64,000 nucleotides of DNA from Aquincola tertiaricarbonis (GTDB lineage Bacteria; Pseudomonadota; Gammaproteobacteria; Burkholderiales; Burkholderiaceae_C), in NCBI RefSeq assembly GCF_000969605.1, contig NZ_JZUE01000007.1, positions 216,637 to 280,636 of the forward strand, in the 5' to 3' direction. Numbering within the stretch: position 1 is the first letter of the stretch; each line of letters begins with the position of its first letter. Below are positions 38,866-47,900 of this stretch, in pieces. Position numbers and translations under genes: made by a program. Below the pieces are notes generated by a model that ran no database searches, was not told the origin of the DNA, and worked only from the letters and a program-made list of their open reading frames with translations.

Positions 38866-40703
38866 AGCGCTGGCTGGCGGCGCTGTGCGGCGCGGCACTG
38901 CTGATCGCACCGGGCGTGCAGGCGCAGGCCCAGTCCCCGGCGCCCAAGGTGCTGCGCGTGGCCTTCAACTCGGCCGAGACGGGGTTCGATCCGGCCAAGA
39001 TCAGCGACACCTACTCGCGCACGCTCACCGCGCACATCTTCGAAGCGCCGCTGGAATACGACCCGCTGGCGCGTCCCGCCCGCCTGCGCCCGCGCACGGC
39101 CGCCGCGATGCCCGAGCACAGCGCCGACTACCGCACCTGGACGGTGAAGCTGCAACGGGGCATCCGCTTCGCCGACCACCCGGCCTTCGGCGGCCGGCCG
39201 CGCGAGCTGGTGGCGCAGGACTACGTCTACAGCTTCAAGCGGTTCGCCGATCCGGCCAATGCCAGCCCGATCTGGTCGTACCTGGAGTCCTATGGCCTGC
39301 TGGGCCTGGCCGAGCTGCGCGAGCAGGCCACCGCGCGCCGCCAGCCCTTCGACTACGACCGCGAGATCGACGGCCTTCGCGCGCTGGACCGCTACACCCT
39401 GCAGTTCCGCCTGCGCGAGCCGCGCCCGCGCTTCGACTACGTGCTGGCGGGCAGCGACCTCTTCGGCGCGGTGGCACGCGAGGTGGTGGAGCACCACGGC
39501 GGCGCGGTGATGGAGCATCCCGTAGGCACCGGGCCCTTCCTGCTGAAGCAGTGGCGGCGCAGCTCGCTGGTGGTGCTGGCGCGCAACCCCGGCTTTCGCA
39601 CGGTGACCTATGACGCCCAGCCCGCGCCCGAAGATGCCGAAGGCCAGGCCGTGCTGGCGCGGCTGAAGGGCCGGCCGCTGCCGATGGTCGACGAGGTGCA
39701 GGTCAGCATGATCGACGAGGAGCAGCCGCGCTGGCTGAGCTTCCTCAACGGCCAGCTGGATGCGCTGGCCGGCGTCTACGGCTCGTTGCCTGGCAGCTTC
39801 GCACCCACCGCCATGCCCAACGGCACGCTGGCGCCGAACCTGGCGCAGCGCGGCATCCGCGCTCACCGGCAGCTCAACCCCGACGTGATCCTCACCATGT
39901 TCAACATGGCCCATCCGCTGGTCGGCGGCAATGCCCCGCCGCAGGTGGCGCTGCGCCGCGCCATCGGCCTGGCGATGGACACCGGTCGCGAGGCGCGCCT
40001 GATCCGCCGCGGGCTGGCGGTGCCGGCGCAATCGGTGCTGCTGCCGCACACCACCGGCTACAGCCCCACGTTCAAGAGCGAGAACGGCGACCACGACCCG
40101 GCACGCGCCCGCGCGCTGCTGGACGTCTACGGCTACCTGGACCGCGATGGCGACGGCTTCCGCGAGCAGCCCGACGGCAGCCCGCTGCTGCTGGAGATGT
40201 CCACCCAGCCCGACCAGATCTACCGCCAGTTCGACGAGCAGTTCCAGCGCGACCTGAATGCGGTGGGCCTGCGGGTGCGCTTTCTCACCGGGCAGTGGCC
40301 TGAGCAGCTCAAGCTGGCGCGCGCCGGCAAGCTGATGCTGTGGATGCTGGGCAATACCGCCAGCACACCCGACGGGCAGGACGTGCTGCAGCGCCTGAAC
40401 GGCCCGCAGGCCGGCGGCCAGAACCTGGCGCGCTTCAGCCTGCCCGCCTTCGACGCGCTGTACGACCGGCTCTCGGCCCTGCCCGACGGGCCCGAGCGCG
40501 AGGCGCTGTTTCGCCAGGCGCAGGCGCTGTCGGTGGCCTACATGCCCTACAAGGCCTCGGTGCACCGCATCAGCGTCGACCTGCTGCACCCGTGGGTCGT
40601 CGGCTACCGGCGCCCGCTGTTCTGGAACGATTGGTGGCACCGGGTGGACCTGGATGCCGAAGCCCGCCGCGCCGCCGGAATAAACCCGGCCCGCCAGCCG
40701 TAG
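38862..40703 (+). CDS. Family-5 ABC solute-binding protein 3 of 3 (YejA/OppA-like)
   Basis: Third tandem paralogue, 613 residues, with signal peptide KRWLAALCGAALLIAPGVQAQAQ and KVLRVAFNSAETGFDPAKISDTYSR. Start is a TTG overlapping the preceding stop as TTGA; no ATG or GTG lies close enough to keep the signal peptide. Conserved blocks include HPVGTGPFLLKQWRRSSLVVLARNPGF. It is followed after 7 bases by an ECF sigma factor gene, which may be on the same transcript. Confidence 0.9.
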   Translation: MKRWLAALCGAALLIAPGVQAQAQSPAPKVLRVAFNSAETGFDPAKISDTYSRTLTAHIFEAPLEYDPLARPARLRPRTAAAMPEHSADYRTWTVKLQRGIRFADHPAFGGRPRELVAQDYVYSFKRFADPANASPIWSYLESYGLLGLAELREQATARRQPFDYDREIDGLRALDRYTLQFRLREPRPRFDYVLAGSDLFGAVAREVVEHHGGAVMEHPVGTGPFLLKQWRRSSLVVLARNPGFRTVTYDAQPAPEDAEGQAVLARLKGRPLPMVDEVQVSMIDEEQPRWLSFLNGQLDALAGVYGSLPGSFAPTAMPNGTLAPNLAQRGIRAHRQLNPDVILTMFNMAHPLVGGNAPPQVALRRAIGLAMDTGREARLIRRGLAVPAQSVLLPHTTGYSPTFKSENGDHDPARARALLDVYGYLDRDGDGFREQPDGSPLLLEMSTQPDQIYRQFDEQFQRDLNAVGLRVRFLTGQWPEQLKLARAGKLMLWMLGNTASTPDGQDVLQRLNGPQAGGQNLARFSLPAFDALYDRLSALPDGPEREALFRQAQALSVAYMPYKASVHRISVDLLHPWVVGYRRPLFWNDWWHRVDLDAEARRAAGINPARQP

Positions 40704-40710
40704 ATCCAGC

Positions 40711-41256
40711 GTGCTTGCCCCCGCCGCCTTCCGCCAGCAACTGCTGGGCGCCATTCCGCGCCTGCGGCGCTATGCCCGCTCGCTGGTGTATGAGGTGCAC
40801 CTGGCCGACGACCTGGTGCAGACGGCGCTGGAGCGCGCGCTGGCCCACTGGCACCAGTTTGACCAGCGACGCGACCTGTCGCTGTGGGCGCTCGGCATCC
40901 TGCACAACGCCCACCTGGACCACCGCCGCCGCGACGCCCGCACCACCCCCATGGATCCCGCCGACCTGGCCGCCGAGATGGATGCGCAAAGCCTGGCCCA
41001 CCCCGGCCCGCACGACCCCGGCCTGCGCATCGACCTGCAGGCCGCCCTGCGCCGGCTGCCGCCCGACCACCGCGAGATCCTGCTGCTGGTGGGCGTGGAG
41101 CAGCTGAGTTATGCCGAGGCGGCGGCGCTGCTGAGCATTCCCGTCGGCACCGTGATGTCGCGCCTGTCGCGGGCCCGGGTGGCCTTGCGCGCCGCGCTGG
41201 ACGGCGGCAGCCAGCCGCTGCCGGGCACGGCGCCCGCCCTGCGCCGCGTGAGCTGA
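40711..41256 (+). CDS. ECF-type RNA polymerase sigma factor
   Basis: Alternative sigma factor of 181 residues. Region 2 covers about 10-75 (LRRYARSLVYEVHLADDLVQTALERAL, -10 recognition) and region 4 about 110-165 (LRRLPPDHREILLLVGVEQLSYAEAAALLSIPVGTVMSRLSRAR, -35 recognition). GTG start. It is followed 8 bases later by a membrane protein with anti-sigma features, the usual partner arrangement. Its regulon is unknown; auto-regulation is common for the class but no ECF-type promoter was recognised here. Confidence 0.93.
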   Translation: MLAPAAFRQQLLGAIPRLRRYARSLVYEVHLADDLVQTALERALAHWHQFDQRRDLSLWALGILHNAHLDHRRRDARTTPMDPADLAAEMDAQSLAHPGPHDPGLRIDLQAALRRLPPDHREILLLVGVEQLSYAEAAALLSIPVGTVMSRLSRARVALRAALDGGSQPLPGTAPALRRVS

Positions 41257-41264
41257 ATCCTGCG

Positions 41265-42089
41265 ATGAACACCCCCTTGCTGCCCCCTGACGACACCACG
41301 CTCGGCGCCTGGCTGGACGGTGAACTGCCGCCGGCGGAGCACCAGCAGGTCAGCGCCTGGCTGGAAGCCCATCCGGCCGACGCCCAGCGGGTGCAGGGCT
41401 GGGCTGCCGACCGCGACGCGCTGCAGCGGCTGTTCGGCCCGGTGGCGGACGAACCGGTGCCGCCCGCGCTGCAGCGCAGCCTCTGGCGCGGCGGCGACTG
41501 GCCGGCGTGGGCCCGGGCCGCGATGGTGGCCGGCCTGCTGGCCACCGGCGCGCTGGCCGGCGGCGGCGCGGTGTGGTGGGCGCAGCACAGCCCGGGGGGC
41601 GTGCAGCTGGCCAGCCAACCGGGGCCGGACCCGGCCTGGGTCCAGCGCGCCGCGCTGGCCCACAGCGTCTACGTGCCCGAGAAGCGTCATCCGGTGGAGG
41701 TGCGTGCGCAGGAAGAACACCTGGCCCGGTGGCTGACCCGCCGCACCAGCCTGCCGGTCAAGCTGTTCGACCTGCGCGAGCAGGGCTTCGAACTGGTGGG
41801 TGGCCGCCTGCTGCCCGACAGCGCCGGCCCCAGCGCGCAGCTGATGTACCAGGACGCGGGCGGCGAGCGCGTCACCGTGTACCTGCGCAAGCCCGATGCG
41901 GACACACCCGCCGCCTTCCGCTATGAGCAGCAGGGTGAGCTGGGCCTGTTCTACTGGGTGGAAGGGGGCGCCGGCTACGCTTTGGCCGGCAGCCTGCCGC
42001 GGGAACGCCTGCTGGCCCTGGCCGAGGCGATCTACCGCCAGCAGCCGGCCCCAGGCGCCGCACCGCCAGCCGGCAGCCCGTCGCGCTGA
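41265..42089 (+). CDS. Membrane anti-sigma factor
   Basis: A 274-residue single-pass protein. The cytosolic N-terminus (LGAWLDGELPPAEHQQVSAWLEAHPADAQRVQGW) is like anti-sigma domains but lacks the His-x3-Cys-x2-Cys zinc motif. One helix lies at about 86-108, and the C-terminal 160 residues are periplasmic and end in a Pro/Ala-rich tail. It probably holds the upstream ECF sigma factor at the membrane until a periplasmic signal releases it. Proteins of this shape next to ECF factors are common in Burkholderiales. Confidence 0.85.
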   Translation: MNTPLLPPDDTTLGAWLDGELPPAEHQQVSAWLEAHPADAQRVQGWAADRDALQRLFGPVADEPVPPALQRSLWRGGDWPAWARAAMVAGLLATGALAGGGAVWWAQHSPGGVQLASQPGPDPAWVQRAALAHSVYVPEKRHPVEVRAQEEHLARWLTRRTSLPVKLFDLREQGFELVGGRLLPDSAGPSAQLMYQDAGGERVTVYLRKPDADTPAAFRYEQQGELGLFYWVEGGAGYALAGSLPRERLLALAEAIYRQQPAPGAAPPAGSPSR

Positions 42090-42117
42090 GCCGCCCGGGC
42101 CTGGCAGGGCCGCTGCC

Positions 42118-42130
42118 TAGAATCCCCCGC
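42118..42130 (+). promoter_or_regulatory. TAGAAT -10 element immediately before ampG
   Basis: TAGAAT (42118-42123) ends seven bases before the ampG ATG, so a transcript would start at or just before the codon (leaderless). The preceding CGCTGCC and following C are shared exactly with the pyrF upstream element. No -35 hexamer is obvious. Confidence 0.45.
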
Positions 42131-43756
42131 ATGCCCGATCACGCCCCTGCCGCCCGTGCGCCCCGCTCCGTTCCGCGCACGGCCGCCCAGCGGCTGGCCG
42201 CGTGGCACCGCCTGCTGGCGGTGATGGTGCTGGGCTTCGCCTCCGGCCTGCCGCTGGCGCTCACCGGCCAGGCCATGCAGGCGTGGCTCAGCCTGGAAGG
42301 CCTGGACGTCGCCACCATCGGCTTCCTCAGCCTGGTGGGCCTGCCCTACACCTTCAAGTTCCTGTGGGCGCCGCTGATGGACCGCTTCGAGCTGCCCTGG
42401 CTGGGCCGCCGCCGCGGCTGGCTGGTGCTGACGCAGCTGGCACTGGCGGCGGTGTTGTATGCGTTGGCCGACACATCCCCGTCGGCCGCGCTGCGCACCT
42501 TCGCGCTGCTGGCGGTGCTCACGGCCTTCGTGTCCGCCTCGCAGGACGTGGTGATCGACGCCTACCGCACCGACCTGCTGCCGCCGGCCGAACGCGGGCT
42601 GGGCTCGTCGCTCAACGTGCTGGGCTACCGGCTGGCGATGATCGTGTCCGGCGGCGTCGCGCTGATCTGGACCGACCCCGGCAACGCCGGCACCGCCTTC
42701 GGCTGGACCTGGCCGCAGGTTTACCGCCTGATGGCGCTGCTGATGCTGGTCGCGGCGGTCTGCTCGGCGCTGCTGCTGCCGCGGCTGGTGCATGCGCCGG
42801 TGCCGCGCACGGTGGCGCGCAACGACCTGATCGGTTTTGCCGCCGTGGTGCTGGCCGTGGCGGTGGGCGTGCTGCTGACCGACCGCCTGGCCAACCCGTT
42901 CGCGCGCTGGCTGGTGGGTGCGGTGTTCGGCCCGGGCACGGGCCCCGGTGCCACGCTGCAGGGCAAGTGGGCCGAGCTGCTGGGCCTGCTGATGGGCATC
43001 GGCATCACGCTGCCGCTGGCCGCCTGGGCGGCCCGGCGCGCCCGCTTCGAGACGCTGCTGTCGGGCCTGCAGAGCTACTTCTCTCAGGCCGGCGCCGGCG
43101 CCTTCCTCGCCTTCATCGTGCTGTACAAGCTGGGCGACGCCTTCGCGGGCTCCCTGATGACGCCCTTCCTCCTCAAGGCCATGGCCTACAGCCCGGCCGA
43201 GGTGGGCGTGGTCAACAAGGTCATCGGCCTGTGGCTGACCATCGGCGGCGCGCTGCTGGGCGGCGCGCTGATGCTCAAGCTGGGGCTGTGGCGCTCGCTG
43301 CTGCTGTTCGGGGTGCTGCAGATGGCCAGCAACCTGGGCTTCTGGTGGCTGGCGCTCAACGGCCCGGGCGTGCTGCCGGGGCTGACGCTGCCGGCCTTCG
43401 ACTGGGGCTTCGTGCAGCTGGCGCAGGCCACGCGGGTGGACGGCGGGCTGTTGATGGTCATCGCCTTCGAGAACCTCTCGGGCGGCATGGGCACGGCGGC
43501 CTTCGTGGCCTTCCTGATGAGCCTGTGCAACCAGCGCTTCACCGCCACGCAGTTTGCGCTGCTGTCGGCCTTCGCGTCGGTGGGCCGGGTGTGGGTGGGG
43601 CCGCTGGCCGGCGTGCTGGCCGAATCCATCGGCTGGCCCACTTTCTTCCTGGTGTCCACGCTGGCGGCGCTGCCCGCGTTGTGGATGCTCTGGTGGTTGC
43701 GCAGCAGCATCCGCGCCCTGGAGGTGACGCCCGCCTCGGGGGCCGTCGACGATTGA
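42131..43756 (+). CDS. ampG: AmpG-type muropeptide MFS permease
   Basis: Inner-membrane transporter importing GlcNAc-anhydroMurNAc peptides released during wall turnover, for recycling. It has 541 residues against 491 in E. coli, with 12-14 membrane segments. Family marks are MVLGFASGLPLALTG, FLSLVGLPYTFKFLWAPLMDR, SQDVVIDAYRTDLL, and near the end FENLSGGMGTAAFVAFLMSLCNQRFTATQFALLSA. Importing muropeptides links it to cell-wall upkeep; the elongasome genes are 16 kb downstream. Confidence 0.94.
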   Translation: MPDHAPAARAPRSVPRTAAQRLAAWHRLLAVMVLGFASGLPLALTGQAMQAWLSLEGLDVATIGFLSLVGLPYTFKFLWAPLMDRFELPWLGRRRGWLVLTQLALAAVLYALADTSPSAALRTFALLAVLTAFVSASQDVVIDAYRTDLLPPAERGLGSSLNVLGYRLAMIVSGGVALIWTDPGNAGTAFGWTWPQVYRLMALLMLVAAVCSALLLPRLVHAPVPRTVARNDLIGFAAVVLAVAVGVLLTDRLANPFARWLVGAVFGPGTGPGATLQGKWAELLGLLMGIGITLPLAAWAARRARFETLLSGLQSYFSQAGAGAFLAFIVLYKLGDAFAGSLMTPFLLKAMAYSPAEVGVVNKVIGLWLTIGGALLGGALMLKLGLWRSLLLFGVLQMASNLGFWWLALNGPGVLPGLTLPAFDWGFVQLAQATRVDGGLLMVIAFENLSGGMGTAAFVAFLMSLCNQRFTATQFALLSAFASVGRVWVGPLAGVLAESIGWPTFFLVSTLAALPALWMLWWLRSSIRALEVTPASGAVDD

Positions 43757-43815
43757 GGCAAGGCATTTGCCAAGCCGCCCTGGAACCTGCAACCGCCGCC
43801 CCGACCTGGATCGAC

Positions 43816-44742
43816 ATGAACCCTCTCTTCCGCACCGATGCCGAGATTGCCGTGCCGCATGGCGCGGGTTGCCGCTGCGCCCTGCATGGCCGGCGCCTGT
43901 TCACCGGCGCCCTGGTGGCCGGCGCCGCCTTCCCGGCGCTGGCCCAGAAGGACCCCGACGGCGTGCGCGGCGACGTGGGCCGAGAATCGCAGTTTTCCAA
44001 GCTGGTGCCGGCCGAAGAAGTGGAAGCCGCCGCCCAGCAGCAGTACGCGCAGATGAAGCGCGAAGCCGCGCAGCAGCGGGCGCTGGCGCCCGACAACAAT
44101 GATCAGGTGGTGCGCCTGCGCACCATCGCGCAGCGGCTGATCCCGTTCACCGAAGGGTGGAACGCACGTGCCCGCCGCTGGCAGTGGGAGGTGAACCTGA
44201 TCGGCAGCCAGCAGCTGAACGCCTTCTGCATGCCGGGCGGCAAGATCGCCTTCTATTACGGCATCCTGCAGCAGCTGCAGCTGACCGACGACGAGACCGC
44301 CACCATCATGGGCCACGAGATGGCCCATGCACTGCGTGAGCATGCGCGCGAGCGCATGGGCAAGACGGCGGCCACCCGCATCGGCGCCAGCGTGCTGTCG
44401 AGCGTGCTGGGGCTGGGCGGCACGGGCGACGCACTGCTGAACATGGGCAGCCAGCTGCTGACGCTGAAGTTCAGCCGCGACGACGAATCGGAAGCCGACA
44501 TCGTCGGCATGGACCTGGCGGCGCGCGCCGGCTACGACCCGCGCGCCGGCGTCACGCTGTGGCAGAAGATGCTGCAGGCCAGCAAGGGTGCGCCGCCGCA
44601 GTTCCTGAGCACCCACCCCGCCGGCCAGACCCGCATCCGCGAGATCGAGGCCAAGCTGCCCAAGGTGGAGCCGCTGTACGCACGGGCCGACAAGCCGCCG
44701 CGCAAGTTCGGCCCGCCGCCGCCGGCTGCGGCTAAGAAGTAG
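43816..44742 (+). CDS. Periplasmic M48 family metalloprotease
   Basis: Exported zinc protease of 308 residues. The N-terminus has a Cys/His-containing lead (GCRCALHGRR) and a twin-arginine-like signal RRLFTGALVAGAAFPALAQ. The M48 motif HEMAH is at 167-171, with the distal ligand in DDESEADIVGMDLAARAGYDP, and FLSTHPAGQTRIREIEAKLP is a BepA/LoiP-type feature. The C-terminal tail is Pro/Lys-rich. Likely role in outer-membrane protein quality control. Its last 11 bases overlap the convergent small gene. Confidence 0.93.
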   Translation: MNPLFRTDAEIAVPHGAGCRCALHGRRLFTGALVAGAAFPALAQKDPDGVRGDVGRESQFSKLVPAEEVEAAAQQQYAQMKREAAQQRALAPDNNDQVVRLRTIAQRLIPFTEGWNARARRWQWEVNLIGSQQLNAFCMPGGKIAFYYGILQQLQLTDDETATIMGHEMAHALREHARERMGKTAATRIGASVLSSVLGLGGTGDALLNMGSQLLTLKFSRDDESEADIVGMDLAARAGYDPRAGVTLWQKMLQASKGAPPQFLSTHPAGQTRIREIEAKLPKVEPLYARADKPPRKFGPPPPAAAKK

Positions 44743-44938
44743 CCGGGCGCTTGCACACCCACTCGGAGCCATTCCAATAGCAGTCCAGATGGGGCTGTGG
44801 GCTGGTCGGCTCTTCCGAAAATGCCGCGACAGCCGGCGGAAGGGCGCCCGCCGTGCTGGCGATCAACAGGCATGCGCCACAAAGCCACTTTCTGAGTCTG
44901 ACCACGTTATCCGCCTGATTTGTTGCAAAGCGTTGCAT
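44732..44938 (-). CDS. Small probable secreted protein
   Basis: A 68-residue frame starting MQRFATNQADNVVRLRK, with a hydrophobic signal-like segment WLCGACLLIASTAGALPPAVAA and a mature part of about 30 residues ending DCYWNGSEWVCKRP with two cysteines that could form a disulfide. It begins 38 bases after the FecR/TPR gene stop on the same strand, so it may belong to that operon. Its end overlaps the convergent M48 gene. No family is recognised. Confidence 0.5.
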   Translation of the reverse strand: MQRFATNQADNVVRLRKWLCGACLLIASTAGALPPAVAAFSEEPTSPQPHLDCYWNGSEWVCKRPATS

Positions 44939-44976
44939 CGTATGCAACTGTGGCTCGGGGGTCCAATCCCAAGTTC

Positions 44977-47900
44977 CTAAAAGGCGGTCTGCACTGCCAG
45001 CACCACGCTGCGCACCGGCTGGTACTTGGCCAGCTTGATTTCCCCGGTGCGCAAGCTGTCGTCCATGTAGCGGAAGGTCTGTCCGAACAGATTCTTGGCC
45101 GTCAGCGTCACCGTCACCGGCGCCGACCGGACACGGTGGCCCAGCGTGAAGTCGAAAACGTTGAATCGCTCGCTGCCGGCGGGCTCGGAGGAGCGCGACA
45201 CCCGGCGCACCTGCTGTCGCACGTGAGTCATTGCCAGCTCGCCAAACCAGCCGTCGTCGAGGAAGTAGCGCACCGCTACGGGCAGTTCGTCGGTACGCAC
45301 GCGCACTGGAAAGCCCGCGGACGAATGCGGGTGTCGGCGGTAGCCGTCGTGCTGGACCGTGCCACGCACCGCCAGCCGGGTCGTCGGCGTCCACAACACC
45401 GACAAGCGGCCCTGCTGTTCGATCCAGGTTTCGCTGGGAAAGCGGCCACTGCCATCGGCCCGCAGGGCGCCGGGGAATTCCTCGCTTCGTTCCACGGCCT
45501 CCGCGGACAGCCGGAGCTGAGGCGACAACAGCACATCGGCCCCCAGGCCGGCGACCCTCGACACCACGCCGGCGGAATCGTCGAACAGCTGGGTGAAGCC
45601 GGCCACATGGGTTGGCTCCAGGGCCTGCTCCAGCGAAGCCAGCCGCTTGACGGTGCGGAAGGCCGCTGCCCGCAGCGTGGTGCCGACCGCGGGCTGCCAC
45701 AGCAGGCCGAGCTTGGGCAACCAGACATCGGTGGCGGGTCCGACGAGTTTGGTGCGCACATGGGCCAGGCCCAGGGTGGCGTGCAGCGTGGGCGTCACCG
45801 GCTGCTGCCAATAGGCATACACATGGTCCTGCTTGTAAGCGACGTCGCCGACGAGCGTGCTGCACGGCGCCTGCACCGAGCAAGGGCCTGCCGGACCGAC
45901 GTTCGGATCCACCGTGCTGATGATGGTCTCAGCTTCATACCGCGGCCACGCCGCACCCAGCAGCAGGTGGCCATGCCGGGTGTCCAGTTGGTACTGGCCC
46001 TCCAGCGTGCGGGTGCTCAAGTCACTCAACAGCCGCTGTTGCCGCGGCACAAAGCCGAACTGCGTATTGCCGTCACGCTGCAGCGTGCCGTACGACAGCG
46101 TGATCACCTCACCCGCCCGCGGCCGCCAGGCCAGGCCCAGCCGCGCATCGCGCTGATGCACGTCGTTGCTGCCGCGCTGCCAGGCGCCGGGGGCGTCGAA
46201 GTTGGAGCGCAGCTGGCCATAGGTGCTGTGCCGGTCGCGCCAGTGGCCCTGCAGGTTCAGCGTGGGCAGCACGCGGCCCTGCAGCAGCACCTCGTCCACC
46301 TGGTGGTTCAACTCGCTGTTGGGTCGGAAACCGCCGGAGTGATAGCGGAATGCGCCCGCGTCCAGCGCCAGCGATTCGCCGGCATAGGCCGCGCTCAGCT
46401 CTGCCGACCACAGCCCCCGGGTGCCGCCGGCCAGGCCGGCCCGGCCACTGACGCCGCGTTCGTCGAAGTAGCGGGAGTCGTCATTGGGCGTGCCCAGCAC
46501 CGATTCATCCACCGAGCCCATCAGCGCCGACGAACTGCGGCGCGGCAGCAGGTAGGCGGGCTGCACCGGCTGCAGCAGCAGGGCCTGCAGCGTCTGGCTG
46601 GCCACGGCGGCTTCATGGCGGTCGCGGCCGCTGTAGGCATCGGCCAGGAAGCGGTGCGCGGCGGCACTGGCCGGCTCCAGCGCCAGCGCGCGGGTGGCCT
46701 CGGTGACGGCCAGCGGGCCGAAGCCCAGCTCGTCGTAGATGCGGGCCAGCGTGGTGCCGCGCACCGCCCGGTCGTCATTGAGCAGCAGGCGCGGGCGGAG
46801 CACGGCGCGGTTGTCGTTCAGCGCGATGGAGCGCATGACCTCGTCCAGTGCCTGCACCGGCCGGTTGTCCAGCAGCTGCTGCATGGCGCCGTAGAACCAG
46901 GGCGTGGGGTCCAGCGGGTCGCGCTCCCTGGCCAGCGACCACTGGGTTTGCGCGGCCCCGGCGCGGCGCTCCTGCGCGTAGGCCTTGCCGAGCGTGCTGC
47001 GCAACTGCGCGCTTTCAGGGTCCAGCGCCACGGCCAACTCGAGCGACTGGCGGCCGGCTTCGAGCTGGCCCTCGCGGATCAACGCCAGGCCCTGGCCCAT
47101 GCGCGGCAGCGGGTCGCCCTGGTCCAGGCGGATGGCGCGCTGGAAGGACTGCCGGGCGGCCGCCGTGTCGAAGGCGGCCAGCAGGGAAAAGCCCAGCACC
47201 GAGTGCGCACGCGCCAGCGCCGGGTCGTGCTGCACCGCGCGTTCGGCAGCTTCACGCGCCGAGGCCTGGTCACCGGCCTGCAGGGCCAGCTCGGCCACCC
47301 GGGCCCAGGCCAGCGCATGGCCCGGCTCCTGGGCCACGGCCGCGCGTGCGTGCACGGTGGCCGCATCCAGGTCGAAGCGTGACTGCTGCACATAGGACAG
47401 CGCCAGCAGCGCGGCGGTGGCGCGCGGGTCGGCGGCCACGGCGGCCTCAGCCAGGGCCAGCGCCCCGGCGGTGTCGTTGCGCACCAGGGCAACGATGGCC
47501 TGCAGCGCCAGCGCTTCGGCATGGGCCGGATCGCCGGCCGCAATGGAAGTGAGCTCCGGCAGCGCCTGGTCAGCCCGCCCCACCTGCAGCAGCAACGCGG
47601 CGCGCTGCAGTCGGAAGGCGCCGGTGCGCTCCTGCGCCGGCCGGGCGTCGAGCGAGGCGACCGCCTCGGCCACCCGTCCTTCGGCGGCCAGTGCGGCGGC
47701 CTGGCGCACGGCCGGCAGATCGGCGCCGACGCGCGGCTGCACCGTGGGGTAGTGCACGGCCCACTGCACGGCGTCCCGCGGGCGCAGCACCAGCGACTTT
47801 CGCGGCGCCGCCCCTGCCGGGCCGACGGCCTGCTCACCGGCCGCCAGGTCCACCCGGCCGGCCGCATTGCTGGCCACCACGTGGCCTTCGTACACCAGCA

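Noticed and set aside
35207..40703. The three similar binding-protein genes as one misassembled repeat
   Set aside because: The proteins differ throughout in sequence and in length (609, 609, 613), so they are diverged paralogues and not an assembly duplicate.
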